From Methanothermobacter wolfeii (lineage in GTDB: Archaea > Methanobacteriota > Methanobacteria > Methanobacteriales > Methanothermobacteraceae), in assembly GCF_025397995.1 (NCBI RefSeq), contig NZ_CP104550.1:710001-774000 (forward strand): DNA of 64,000 bases, read 5' to 3'. This document shows positions 1-8,738 of this stretch, one piece after another. How positions within the stretch are numbered: position 1 is the first letter of the stretch; the number at the start of each line of letters is the position of its first letter. A program made the translations under genes and the position numbers. The notes beneath the pieces were generated by a model, which worked only from the letters and a program-made list of their open reading frames with translations, did no database searches and was not told the DNA's origin.

Positions 1-1
1 G

Positions 2-211
2 GGCCCTGCCTTCACATGGTACCTTGGAAAGTATGTATTCACAAGGAAGATGCATCCGGACAGGATGGAATTATGCATTGAATACTTCAGGGACCTTAAC
101 CCGGACTACTACATCTACTGGACCGATGAGACACCACTACCTTCAGGGTACAGGGTCATCTACTCCAGGAGGGGGGTTGCAGTTGCCGAAAGGATGAACA
201 TGACCGGCTGA
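2..211 (+). CDS. C-terminal fragment of an unidentified protein
   Basis: This open frame enters from the left edge and ends at TGA 209-211, giving 69 residues. The visible part is rich in aromatic and basic residues (GKYVFTRKMHPDRME, then a DLNPDYYIYWTD segment). It resembles the soluble tail of a membrane glycosyltransferase or other cell-envelope protein, and it lies directly upstream of a glycan-synthesis locus. The family cannot be named from this tail alone. The reading frame is supported by codon use like that of the neighbours. Confidence 0.55.
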   Translation, partial: GPAFTWYLGKYVFTRKMHPDRMELCIEYFRDLNPDYYIYWTDETPLPSGYRVIYSRRGVAVAERMNMTG

Positions 212-397
212 TGTCAGGGTTTAGAGGTGATCATCGGAATGGATGTTCATGGGCCCTGTTAGCTCATACCTGGAATGCCGGGCCCCCCCTCACGGGATAA
301 GTGCACCGGCACCCCACCAGAAAGTAATTAATATTAAAACGTCAGGGGGGTTAACCTTCACAGGGTTTCGTGCGGGATTCTTGATTTCCTTCAAGTA

Positions 398-453
398 TTT
401 ATATGGTATCCGTTAATAATTAGTTTAAGGTGTCCCACTGTGAGACACACCTT
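398..453 (+). promoter_or_regulatory. TATA box and inverted repeat upstream of the glycan cluster
   Basis: An archaeal TATA-like stretch, TTTATATGG, lies at 398-406. About 25 bp further on, where transcription should start, is an inverted repeat: AAGGTGT (427-433) and ACACCTT (447-453), with a nested GTGTC/GACAC pair. The element sits between the TATA box and the Shine-Dalgarno site of the epimerase gene. It could be an operator or an RNA hairpin. The rest of the 285-bp spacer (212-496) shows two GGGCCC palindromes near 253 and 282 but no gene. Confidence 0.5.
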
Positions 454-496
454 ATTCTTACGTTTAATCACTCTAATCAACAAGGAGCGGAGTTAT

Positions 497-1438
497 ATGG
501 AAACTCAGAGGATACTTGTTACCGGTGGAGCCGGATTCATAGGAACAAACCTTGTCAATGAACTCAGGAGCAGGGGCCATGAGGTCCTTGCAGTTGACCT
601 CATGCACACTGAAAGGGAAGATTACATGCGGGCTGACGTCAGGGAGTACCGCCAGGTTGAAAGGATATTCGAGGATGATAAATTTGACTACGTCTACCAC
701 CTGGCTGCAGAGTACGGCCGCTGGAACGGTGAGGATTACTATGAGAACCTCTGGAAGACCAACGTCATAGGTACAAAGCACATGCTGAGGATGCAGGAGA
801 AACTGGGCTTCAGGATGATCTTCTTCTCATCAGCGGAAGTCTACGGGGACTACAGCGGGGTTATGAGCGAGGATGTCATGGTTAAAAACCCCATAAGCGA
901 CACCTACCAGATGAACGACTACGCCATAACCAAGTGGGCCGGGGAGCTCATGTGCATGAACTCCGCCGAGATGTTCGGCACAGAGACCGTCAGGGTGAGG
1001 CCCGTGAACTGCTACGGTCCCCATGAGAAGTACTCACCCTACAAGGGGTTCATACCCATATTCATATACCATGCCCTCCACAGGAAGCCCTACACGGTGT
1101 ACAGGGGCCATAAGAGGATCATAGACTACGTTGAGGACTCCGTCAGGACCTTCGCCAACATAGTCGACAACTTCATACCCGGCGAGGTCTACAACGTAGG
1201 CGGACGCACCGAGTGGGAGCATGACATCAAGGAGTACTCTGACATGGTCCTTGAGGCGGTGGGGATAGACGACTCAATAGTAACCTACAGGGACTCTGAA
1301 CCCTTCACAACAAAGGTGAAGACAATGGACTTCTCCAAGGCCATAAGGGACCTTAAACATGACCCCCAGGTCCCGCCGGAGGAGGGTATCAGGCGCACGG
1401 TTGAATGGATGAAGTGGTACTACCGTATAGAGGATTGA
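497..1438 (+). CDS. NAD-dependent epimerase/dehydratase (extended SDR)
   Basis: This protein of 313 residues probably epimerises or dehydrates a nucleotide sugar for surface glycan synthesis. The N-terminus has the Rossmann motif TGGAGFIG. The catalytic YxxxK is seen as YAITK at about residues 142-146, with a serine motif (FFSSAEVYGD) ahead of it. A GTG at 440 would give 19 more residues, but GGAG at 484-487 points to ATG 497. The next gene, a glycosyltransferase, starts 6 bp after the stop, so the two are likely co-transcribed. The exact sugar substrate cannot be read from sequence. Confidence 0.88.
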   Translation: METQRILVTGGAGFIGTNLVNELRSRGHEVLAVDLMHTEREDYMRADVREYRQVERIFEDDKFDYVYHLAAEYGRWNGEDYYENLWKTNVIGTKHMLRMQEKLGFRMIFFSSAEVYGDYSGVMSEDVMVKNPISDTYQMNDYAITKWAGELMCMNSAEMFGTETVRVRPVNCYGPHEKYSPYKGFIPIFIYHALHRKPYTVYRGHKRIIDYVEDSVRTFANIVDNFIPGEVYNVGGRTEWEHDIKEYSDMVLEAVGIDDSIVTYRDSEPFTTKVKTMDFSKAIRDLKHDPQVPPEEGIRRTVEWMKWYYRIED

Positions 1439-1444
1439 AATAAA

Positions 1445-2320
1445 ATGAAGACAGCTGCGATTATCCCGGCCTTCAACGAGGAGGTTGCAATAGGCTCGGT
1501 GGTCCTCCTCTCACGTGAACACGTGGATGAGGTCCTGGTCGTTGATGACGGGTCCACGGACAGGACCGCCAGTGTGGCGGAGATGGCCGGTGCAAGGGTG
1601 CTGAGGCACCATAAGAATCTCGGGAAGGGAGCGGCCCTTAAAACAGGATTCCAGGCAACAGATGCCGATGTGATAGTCACCCTTGATGCCGATGGACAGC
1701 ATGACCCTGCCGAGATACCGAAACTCATGGAACCCATAATCAGGGGTGAAGCCGACATAGTAAACGGCAGCAGGTACCTCCATGGAACCGACGAGAACAC
1801 CCCCAGGTACAGGAGGGTGGGGCAGAAGATCCTTGACACCGCAACAAACATCTCAACCGGCCTTGAGATAACAGACACCCAGAGCGGCTTCAGGGCCTTC
1901 TCATCAAAGACCATACCCCACTTCAGGTTCAGGGACCCTGGATTTGTGGTTGAAAGCGAGATGCTTGCAGACGCTGCAGAGGCCGGCCTGAGGATCATGG
2001 AGGTTGAGGTGGGCGTCAGGTACGACGTGGATGGCTCAACAAGGAACCCTGTAAGCCACGGCGTCTCGGTCCTCCTCAGGATACTCGGGGACATTGAAGT
2101 CAGGAGGCCCCTATACTACTTTACCCTCCCGGGCCTCATAATAGGCATCGCAGGCGCTGCACTCACCCTGATGTTCATAAGGGACTACATAACAGGGGTG
2201 AGCGTCAACATGGGGCCAACGATAGTGGCTGTCATGCTCACCCTCTTCGGGACCTTCTTCATTTTCACCGGCATAATCCTTGACTCAATGAGGAGGATGA
2301 TAATCCACTATGGAAGATAA
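1445..2320 (+). CDS. Family 2 glycosyltransferase, dolichyl-phosphate sugar synthase type
   Basis: The protein has 291 residues. The GT-A fold is marked by IIPAFNEE at the N-terminus, VVDDGSTDRT and the DxD-containing segment LDADGQHD. These are typical of enzymes that transfer a sugar from a nucleotide donor to dolichyl or polyprenyl phosphate. The C-terminus has two hydrophobic segments (about residues 225-245 and 255-280) that would anchor it in the membrane. It is closely related to the second GT2 at 4599-5288, sharing the run NLGKGAALKTG, so the two are probably paralogs. Donor sugar is unknown. Confidence 0.88.
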   Translation: MKTAAIIPAFNEEVAIGSVVLLSREHVDEVLVVDDGSTDRTASVAEMAGARVLRHHKNLGKGAALKTGFQATDADVIVTLDADGQHDPAEIPKLMEPIIRGEADIVNGSRYLHGTDENTPRYRRVGQKILDTATNISTGLEITDTQSGFRAFSSKTIPHFRFRDPGFVVESEMLADAAEAGLRIMEVEVGVRYDVDGSTRNPVSHGVSVLLRILGDIEVRRPLYYFTLPGLIIGIAGAALTLMFIRDYITGVSVNMGPTIVAVMLTLFGTFFIFTGIILDSMRRMIIHYGR

Positions 2321-2389
2321 GCCGGAGCATGGGAAGATTCAGATAAACTGGCCCGGAGAGAATATATCATAACTGGAAGGTGATTAATT

Positions 2390-3382
2390 ATGGATGAATT
2401 CAAGGTTTATGATGGTAAATGCGTTCTTGTAACAGGCGGAGCTGGATGTGTCGGGAGCAACCTCTCAGGCAGCCTTGCAGAGGCAGGTGCACGTGTAATC
2501 ATCCTTGACAACCTCTCATCAAGCTACGAGTGGAACATACCCGACCATGAGAACATAGAGTTCGTCAGGGGAGACATACTGGACGATGAGGTCCTCAAGA
2601 GGGTTTTCAGGGAGAGGCCCGAGTACGTCTTCCACCTGGCAGCCCACTTCGCAAACCAAAACAGTGTGGATAACCCTGAAAAGGACCTCATGGTCAACGG
2701 CCTCGGTATACTGAAGGTGCTTGAATATGCTCAGCTTGTGGGTGTTGAAAGATTCATCTACTCATCATCAGGCTGCGGTGTCTACGGCCTTGACTCAGAG
2801 ATACCCTTCAGGGAGCATGACATCTCCATATCCCTCCACACACCCTACCAGGTCACCAAGCTCCTGGGCGAACTCTACACCAACTACTTCCACAACCTCT
2901 ACGACCTCCCAATAGTGAATGCAAGGTTCTTCAATGTCTTTGGTCCAGGGGAGGTCCCTGGAAAGTACCGTAACGTGATACCCAACTTCTTCTACTGGGC
3001 CATGAACGGTCAACCACTCCCCATCACAGGGGACGGCTCAGAGACAAGGGACTGGACCTTCGTGGAGGACATAGTCAGGGGGCTCATGGCAATGGGTGTC
3101 AGGAAGGAGGCTGTCGGTGAGGCCATAAACCTCGGCTCAGGCAAGGAGCACAGGGTCATTGAGATGGCCACAATAATCAATGAACTCACAGAAAACCCTG
3201 CAGGAGTGGTCTACAGGCCAAGGAGGGACTGGGACGCCAAGACACGACTATTATCATCAATAGACAAGGCAGGGGAACTCCTGGACTACAAACCACAGGT
3301 CTCCTTCAGGGAGGGCCTTGAAAGGACCCATGAATGGTTCACCGAAAACTGGGAACTCATAAAGAAGAGTGCGGAGTTTTAG
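2390..3382 (+). CDS. NAD-dependent nucleotide-sugar epimerase/dehydratase
   Basis: This 330-residue extended SDR has the Rossmann motif TGGAGCVGSNL near residue 15 and the catalytic pair in PYQVTK. It carries C-terminal features of dTDP-glucose 4,6-dehydratase and UDP-glucose epimerase relatives (GDGSETRDWTFVEDIVRG). A GGTGAT Shine-Dalgarno lies 5 bp ahead of ATG 2390. It belongs with the surrounding glycosyltransferases in surface glycan assembly. Whether it dehydrates or epimerises cannot be settled from the sequence alone. Confidence 0.88.
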   Translation: MDEFKVYDGKCVLVTGGAGCVGSNLSGSLAEAGARVIILDNLSSSYEWNIPDHENIEFVRGDILDDEVLKRVFRERPEYVFHLAAHFANQNSVDNPEKDLMVNGLGILKVLEYAQLVGVERFIYSSSGCGVYGLDSEIPFREHDISISLHTPYQVTKLLGELYTNYFHNLYDLPIVNARFFNVFGPGEVPGKYRNVIPNFFYWAMNGQPLPITGDGSETRDWTFVEDIVRGLMAMGVRKEAVGEAINLGSGKEHRVIEMATIINELTENPAGVVYRPRRDWDAKTRLLSSIDKAGELLDYKPQVSFREGLERTHEWFTENWELIKKSAEF

Positions 3383-3408
3383 ACCTTATTTTTTTCTGGA
3401 ATGATACC

Positions 3409-4590
3409 ATGAGGATACTGGTTGTGCAGGAATCAGACTGGCTGGAGAGGAATCCCCACCAGCAGCACCACCTCTTCGACAGGCTCTCTGAGAGGGGCCA
3501 TGAGGTGAGGGTCATAGACTACCCCATCGACTGGAGGAAGAATGAGAGGGGCGGACTTATAAACCCCAGGAGGGTCTACATGGACCAGCACAAGGTCCGG
3601 AGCAGCGCCTCAGTGGATGTTTTAAGGCCCGCACACCTCAAGCTACCGGTCCTCGACTACCTCTCCATACCCTTCACCCATGGACGTGAGATAAGAAGAC
3701 AGATAAGGGAGTTCAGACCCGACGTTATCGTGGGATTTGGACTTATAAACTCATACATTGCAGCATCACAGGCCAGGAGGCACGGGATACCATTCGTCTA
3801 TTACCTCATCGATGTGCTCTACACCCTGATACCTGAAAGGGCCTTCCAGGGCCTTGGAAGGTGGCTCATGGAGAGGACCATCAGGGGGGCTGACCTTGTA
3901 CTCACCATAAACCGTAAACTGGATGCCCTTGCAGTGGAGTTCGGGGCAGAAAGGACAGAGGTTATAGATGCAGGGATAGACCTATCAGAATTCGACCCCC
4001 ACCTTGACGGGTCAGGGGTGAGGAGGAAGTACGGTGTGGCCGACCATGAGATCCTCCTCTTCTTCATGGGATTCCTCTATGACTTCGCCGGCCTCAAGGA
4101 ACTTGCAGCAGCAATGGCAGAGAACAGGGACCGGTACCCTGACATAAAACTGATGGTTGTGGGTGACGGAGACGCCTGCAGTGACCTTAAAAGGATAAGG
4201 GATGAGAACAACCTTGAAACCCTCATACTCACAGGAAGACAGCCCTACACCGAGATACCTGAGTTTCTTGCAGCTGCAGATATCTGCATACTCCCCGCCT
4301 ACATCGATGAGGAGATAATGCAGGACATTGTACCCATAAAACTCTATGAGTACCTTGCAATGGCAAAGCCGGTGATAGCCACAAGGCTACCCGGGATAGT
4401 CATGGAGTTCGGTGAGGGTAACGGCATACACTACATAGAAAGGCCTGAGGAGACCCTTGAGGTTGCATCAGGACTTGCAGGGAGACTCAGGGAGGAGGGT
4501 ATGAAGGGAAGGCGCTTCGTGGAATCAAACGACTGGGAGACCATAACCGACCGATTTGAAGGGGTTCTTGAGGATCTCATAAGGGGGTGA
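3409..4590 (+). CDS. Family 4 glycosyltransferase
   Basis: The protein has 393 residues from ATG 3409. An earlier in-frame start at 3334 lies inside the upstream gene and lacks a ribosome site. The N-terminal half shows the GT-B donor fold (RILVVQESDWLERNPHQQHH). The C-terminal half has the GT4 nucleotide-sugar site, with DICILPAYIDE followed by PIKLYEYLAMAKPVIATRLPG. It probably adds a sugar to a lipid-linked glycan on the cytoplasmic face. Its stop overlaps the start region of the next gene, which supports operon structure. Confidence 0.87.
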   Translation: MRILVVQESDWLERNPHQQHHLFDRLSERGHEVRVIDYPIDWRKNERGGLINPRRVYMDQHKVRSSASVDVLRPAHLKLPVLDYLSIPFTHGREIRRQIREFRPDVIVGFGLINSYIAASQARRHGIPFVYYLIDVLYTLIPERAFQGLGRWLMERTIRGADLVLTINRKLDALAVEFGAERTEVIDAGIDLSEFDPHLDGSGVRRKYGVADHEILLFFMGFLYDFAGLKELAAAMAENRDRYPDIKLMVVGDGDACSDLKRIRDENNLETLILTGRQPYTEIPEFLAAADICILPAYIDEEIMQDIVPIKLYEYLAMAKPVIATRLPGIVMEFGEGNGIHYIERPEETLEVASGLAGRLREEGMKGRRFVESNDWETITDRFEGVLEDLIRG

Positions 4591-4598
4591 TCTCCCCT

Positions 4599-5288
4599 AT
4601 GGCTGCTGAAAGGATAGTCACGGTGATACCCGCCCTCAATGAGGAGAGGACCATAGAGTCCGTTGCAAGGGGGGCCCTCAGCCACGGTGATGTTATAGTG
4701 GTGGATGACGGGAGCACAGACCGGACATCTGAACTTGCAGCAAGGGCCGGTGCAAGGGTCATAAGACATGAAAGGAACCTGGGGAAGGGGGCGGCCCTTA
4801 AAACGGGTATAAGGGAGGCCCTCCGGGGCTCCTATGATGTCATTGTATTCATGGATGCCGATGGACAGCATGACCCCTCCCTCATACCGGACCTTGCCTC
4901 TGCAATCAACGGGGGCGACTTTGTGATAGGTTCAAGGTTCATTGAGAGGAACCACCACACCATGCCGGTACAGAGGCGCCTCTCAAACAGGCTCACAACA
5001 TGGATCCTGAGATTTGCAACAGGTTACAGTATAACGGACAGCCAGAGCGGGTTCAGGGCCATATCTTCAAGATACGCGCACCTGATACTTGATTTACCCT
5101 ATGATGACTACGTCTATGAATCAGAGGCCATCTGTGAGACATCAAGGCACAGGTTGAGGATAGCTGAGGTCCCCATAACATGCTGCTATGGTGATGAAAA
5201 GTCATATATAGGTTTGGGCGACGTAATCCAGTACATTAAGTTCATAATAAAGCTCTTTTTAAGGAGATTCAATCCTGGACGGGGCTGA
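4599..5288 (+). CDS. Family 2 glycosyltransferase (second paralog)
   Basis: The protein has 229 residues from ATG 4599, placed 8 bp after the GGGTGAT site that overlaps the previous stop. GT-A motifs are VIPALNEE, VVDDGSTDRT and MDADGQHD, nearly the same as in the 1445-2320 protein. It lacks the two C-terminal membrane helices of that paralog, so it may rely on a partner for membrane docking. The membrane protein starting 6 bp downstream is a good candidate. Substrate unknown. Confidence 0.87.
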   Translation: MAAERIVTVIPALNEERTIESVARGALSHGDVIVVDDGSTDRTSELAARAGARVIRHERNLGKGAALKTGIREALRGSYDVIVFMDADGQHDPSLIPDLASAINGGDFVIGSRFIERNHHTMPVQRRLSNRLTTWILRFATGYSITDSQSGFRAISSRYAHLILDLPYDDYVYESEAICETSRHRLRIAEVPITCCYGDEKSYIGLGDVIQYIKFIIKLFLRRFNPGRG

Positions 5289-5294
5289 GGATTA

Positions 5295-6290
5295 ATGAAA
5301 AAGGCCTACTTCTTCATTTTAAGTTTTTTCTTGATCTTACTTGTAATATTCTGGATAGGACCATCCAGGATCATCTATTCAGTATCAAGGGCCGACTTGC
5401 TCATTATCCTCATGGCCCTCGCAGTCCACATCATGGTCCTTGCAGTCAGGGGCCTCAGGTGGGGCTTCATAATAGGCCAGACAGGAAGGTTCAGGGTGAA
5501 CTTCATAGTTAAGACCATAGGACTCTTTGCAGGTAACCTGAGCCCCATGAGGAGTGCAGGGGAGGTTATGAATGCACTTGCAGGTAAAAAACTCAACGGC
5601 ATCCAGCTATCAGAGGGCCTCTCAGCCGGCCTCACAGAGAGGTTCTTTGACCTTGGCATCGGAGGCTTCCTTCTTATAGCTGCAGCGGTCCTCATGCCGC
5701 AGGTAAGGATAGCCGCACTCTTTGGTGCAGTTCTCTCCCTGCTTATAACCTACCTGATCTACCTGGTTAACTGGAGGGAGGAGAAGGGTCTGAAGATCTA
5801 TGAGAGGATACACTCCCTCCTTGAGAGACTCCCGATCTCAGAGAGAACCCTTGATAACCTTTACGTGAAGCTGACTGAGGGTATACGGAACATGATAGGG
5901 TATACCAGGGCCTACTCGAATTTCACATCAATACTGGTTATATTCAGCCTCTCACTGCTATCATGGCTCATGGAGTGCCTGAGGCTCTACCTGGTCTTCC
6001 TTGCCTTCGGTGTTGAGGTTGCCTTCTCTGCGGTTATCATAATATTCCTCCTGGCAAACCTCATAGGCATACTCTCAGCACTCCCCGGTGGTATGGGTTC
6101 AATGGAGGTCTCCCTCACGGCCCTGTTTGTCCTTTTCGGTGTTCAGGGTTCGGTTGCAGGGAGCATAGCCATTGTGGATCGCCTCATATCCTTCTGGTTC
6201 GTAACTGCCCTCGGCGTGGTCTTCTCATTCTACTATGCAAGGGACATCCTTGAGGAGGTCAAATCAGGCATACTCGATGTTAAATCATGA
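5295..6290 (+). CDS. UPF0104 / AglD-type lysylphosphatidylglycerol synthase TM protein
   Basis: This polytopic membrane protein of 331 residues has about eight hydrophobic segments. The arginine-containing motif LRGLRWG-like (VRGLRWGFII) and the run NLSPMRSAGEVMNA are typical of the UPF0104/flippase-like family. In archaea, members sit next to glycosyltransferases and have been linked to lipid-linked glycan handling (AglD in haloarchaea). Gene position supports a partner role for the GT2 just upstream. The biochemical role is inferred from family and context only. Confidence 0.82.
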   Translation: MKKAYFFILSFFLILLVIFWIGPSRIIYSVSRADLLIILMALAVHIMVLAVRGLRWGFIIGQTGRFRVNFIVKTIGLFAGNLSPMRSAGEVMNALAGKKLNGIQLSEGLSAGLTERFFDLGIGGFLLIAAAVLMPQVRIAALFGAVLSLLITYLIYLVNWREEKGLKIYERIHSLLERLPISERTLDNLYVKLTEGIRNMIGYTRAYSNFTSILVIFSLSLLSWLMECLRLYLVFLAFGVEVAFSAVIIIFLLANLIGILSALPGGMGSMEVSLTALFVLFGVQGSVAGSIAIVDRLISFWFVTALGVVFSFYYARDILEEVKSGILDVKS

Positions 6291-6372
6291 GGGTTTACTT
6301 TTTCAGGCCTTTAACAGTGTCCATGACTGCTGTGGGGATTTTTTCCCTGTCAAGGTGTCTCCCTTTAACCCC

Positions 6373-7782
6373 TTACTTCCCCAGCAATGACCTCATTATC
6401 TGGATGTCAACATCATCAACGGCCCTGAAAATGAATAAGCCTGCTGTATAGACGATCAGAAAAACCATGGCTCTTATCGGGGGGTTTACCGGTATCAGCA
6501 GGGTGGGAAGGGATATCACTGAGGCTGCTGCAAGCCTCCAGGCACCCTTCAGGTCACCGGGACCAGCATAACCCATACAGGTAACAGTCCTCAGAAAGAG
6601 GGCCGTCATAAGGAGTTCTGTGAGAACGGTGGCTGCGCTGGCCCCCATGAAGTTAAATCCAGGTATCAGCAGCAGGTTAACAGCAACATTGAAGAGGGCG
6701 CCAAGACCCGTTATCCTTGTAACCGTAACCTGCCTGTCCGCCGATCCCAGGAGGTTTGAGGTGACACCGTTAATGAACATGAAGGCAGAGGCCAGTATGA
6801 GCACCTGGAGGGCCGGGACTGATCTCAGGTACTCCTCTGAATAGATGATCCTGATTATATCAGGGGCCAGGAAGAAGACAATGGATATGAGGGGTATGGC
6901 GATCATGATAAGGTACTTGATGGACCTCCTGTATGTGAACCTCAGGGATTCTGAACTCTCAACATAGAACCTTGACATCACTGGAAAGACAGCAAGGAGG
7001 TATACGCTGTAGAAGGATGCGATAACCGTAAGGAGACGGTAGGGTGCACTGTAGAGTCCAACAGAGACATCACCCTTCATTAATGATAACATGACGGAGT
7101 CTATCCAGAAGTATATCAGTGAGAATACACTTGTTATCCCGAAGGGCAGAGATTCCCTCAGCATATTAAGGTCAGATGATATCCTGGGGGTGAAGAAACG
7201 CTTTCTGAAGATCAGGATGGAGTAGGTCAGGGAGAGGATTGCTGCAATGAGGTATGCTATGGCCACGCTGACAACATCACCGCCCAGCCATACCACAAGA
7301 AGCACACCAGCCAGTATGAAGAGACTGTTCAGTATGTTCCATATGGTCTGATACTCCATCCGCTGGAAGCCCTGGAATATGCTGTTGAAGAACGAGCCAA
7401 AGGATGATACCAGCATGTAACCTGCGATGAACATGACCACGGCTGCAGCAGCCCCCCTGTAGATCCCGGTGAGTGGAAAGAGAAATACGAGTACGAGGAC
7501 GATTAATGAGAGTATAAGGCGGTTACCGAGACCCTTCCCTGCCAGTTCAGGGGCCCTTTCAGGGTCCCGTGCAATCTCCCTTGTCAGGTAGGTCCCTGTC
7601 CCCAGGTCTGCCAGTATACTGAATACGCCTGTCAGTGCAAGGGCCGCTGAGAGCACACCGAAACCTGCAGCCCCCAGGTACCTTGCAAGGTACACGTTCC
7701 AGACAAAGGCGGCCAGGTTCGTGAATATGGCGGCTGCAAGGAGAAATAATGTATTCCTTGCAACAGTCCTTTTAGGGTCCAT
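6373..7782 (-). CDS. Wzx-type oligosaccharide flippase
   Basis: This protein of 469 residues has roughly 12-14 transmembrane segments and the layout of polysaccharide biosynthesis (MVF/Wzx) exporters. It begins with RTVARNTLFLLAAAIFTN, and an RYLGAAGFG motif follows the first helix. It probably turns lipid-linked oligosaccharides across the membrane. ATG 7782 is preferred over 7794 because a GGTGGAT site lies 3 bp upstream of it. The gene is convergent with the UPF0104 gene and follows the epimerase at 7802-8731 with a short gap, so those two are likely co-transcribed. Confidence 0.87.
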   Translation of the reverse strand: MDPKRTVARNTLFLLAAAIFTNLAAFVWNVYLARYLGAAGFGVLSAALALTGVFSILADLGTGTYLTREIARDPERAPELAGKGLGNRLILSLIVLVLVFLFPLTGIYRGAAAAVVMFIAGYMLVSSFGSFFNSIFQGFQRMEYQTIWNILNSLFILAGVLLVVWLGGDVVSVAIAYLIAAILSLTYSILIFRKRFFTPRISSDLNMLRESLPFGITSVFSLIYFWIDSVMLSLMKGDVSVGLYSAPYRLLTVIASFYSVYLLAVFPVMSRFYVESSESLRFTYRRSIKYLIMIAIPLISIVFFLAPDIIRIIYSEEYLRSVPALQVLILASAFMFINGVTSNLLGSADRQVTVTRITGLGALFNVAVNLLLIPGFNFMGASAATVLTELLMTALFLRTVTCMGYAGPGDLKGAWRLAAASVISLPTLLIPVNPPIRAMVFLIVYTAGLFIFRAVDDVDIQIMRSLLGK

Positions 7783-7801
7783 TATATCCACCATGACGTG
7801 G

Positions 7802-8731
7802 TCACATATGCTTCATGAACCACTCCACGGTCCTCTGAAGCCCCTCCTCAAGGCCCACCTCCGGGGTGAAGCCCTCACCTCTGAGCCTTGATGTGTCTGC
7901 ATGGGAGTGTTTCACATCCCCCGGCCTTTCATCAAGGTACTCTGGCTCTGATGATGATCCTATGATCCCTGATATGATTTCAAAGAGCCTGTTGACCGTG
8001 ATGGCGGATCCGCCTGCCACGTTGTAAATTTCATGGGAACCGTGCTCTGCAAGGTAGATGTTGGCCCTTACAACGTCCTCCACGTAGATGAAGTCGCGGC
8101 TCTGCTCGCCATCACCGTATATCTGGGGGGTCCTCCCCTTGAGGAGGGCGTCTATGAATCTGGGGATGACGGCAGCGTACTGGGAGTCCGGCCTCTGCCT
8201 GGGGCCGTAGACGTTGAAGTACCTCAGTGAAACCGTTTCAAGGCCGTATTCCCTGAAAACGCTGCAGTAGTACTCGCCGGTGACCTTGGAGACGGCGTAG
8301 GGTGAAAGGGGCATTGGCCTTGCATCCTCGGATAATGGCATCTCGGTGCTGTTCCCGTAAACCGCAGATGTTGAGGCGTTAACCACCCTCCTGACCCCCG
8401 CGTTGAGGGCCGCCACAAGGAGCCTCACCGTGCCTGTTGCATTGACCCTGTGACACCCCACAGGGTCCCTTACACTTTCAGGGACGCTTGCCATTGCCGC
8501 CTGGTGGAATACGAAGTCCTTACCACTGAGGATCTCCTCAAGGTCCAGTTCATTTATATTGCCCTCTATAACCTCAAGGTCCTCATGATGGGGGTCCCTG
8601 AGGTTATCGTAGCTCCCTGTTGAAAGGTCATCGATGACCATGACATGGTTCCCAAGGTCAAGGAGCCTGTCTGTCAGGTGTGATCCTATGAATCCAAGTC
8701 CTCCGGTTACAGCAACGTCCATGTTCTTCAT
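7802..8731 (-). CDS. UDP-glucose 4-epimerase-like SDR
   Basis: The protein has 309 residues. The Rossmann motif VTGGLGFIGSHL is at the N-terminus, with catalytic YAVSK in the middle and RYFNVYGPRQRP plus GDGEQSRDFIYVEDV in the second half. This is the pattern of archaeal GalE-type and UDP-GlcNAc epimerases. The start ATG 8731 has GGTGAT 6 bp upstream. It would supply an epimerised nucleotide sugar to the glycosyltransferases of this locus. Exact substrate (glucose, GlcNAc or uronic acid) is not decided by the sequence. Confidence 0.87.
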   Translation of the reverse strand: MKNMDVAVTGGLGFIGSHLTDRLLDLGNHVMVIDDLSTGSYDNLRDPHHEDLEVIEGNINELDLEEILSGKDFVFHQAAMASVPESVRDPVGCHRVNATGTVRLLVAALNAGVRRVVNASTSAVYGNSTEMPLSEDARPMPLSPYAVSKVTGEYYCSVFREYGLETVSLRYFNVYGPRQRPDSQYAAVIPRFIDALLKGRTPQIYGDGEQSRDFIYVEDVVRANIYLAEHGSHEIYNVAGGSAITVNRLFEIISGIIGSSSEPEYLDERPGDVKHSHADTSRLRGEGFTPEVGLEEGLQRTVEWFMKHM

Positions 8732-8738
8732 GATTCTA

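Noticed and set aside
473-781. Overlapping minus-strand frames across the glycan and eha genes
   Set aside because: They are shadows on the opposite strand of well-supported genes, without ribosome sites or recognisable domains. The same holds for similar frames throughout.
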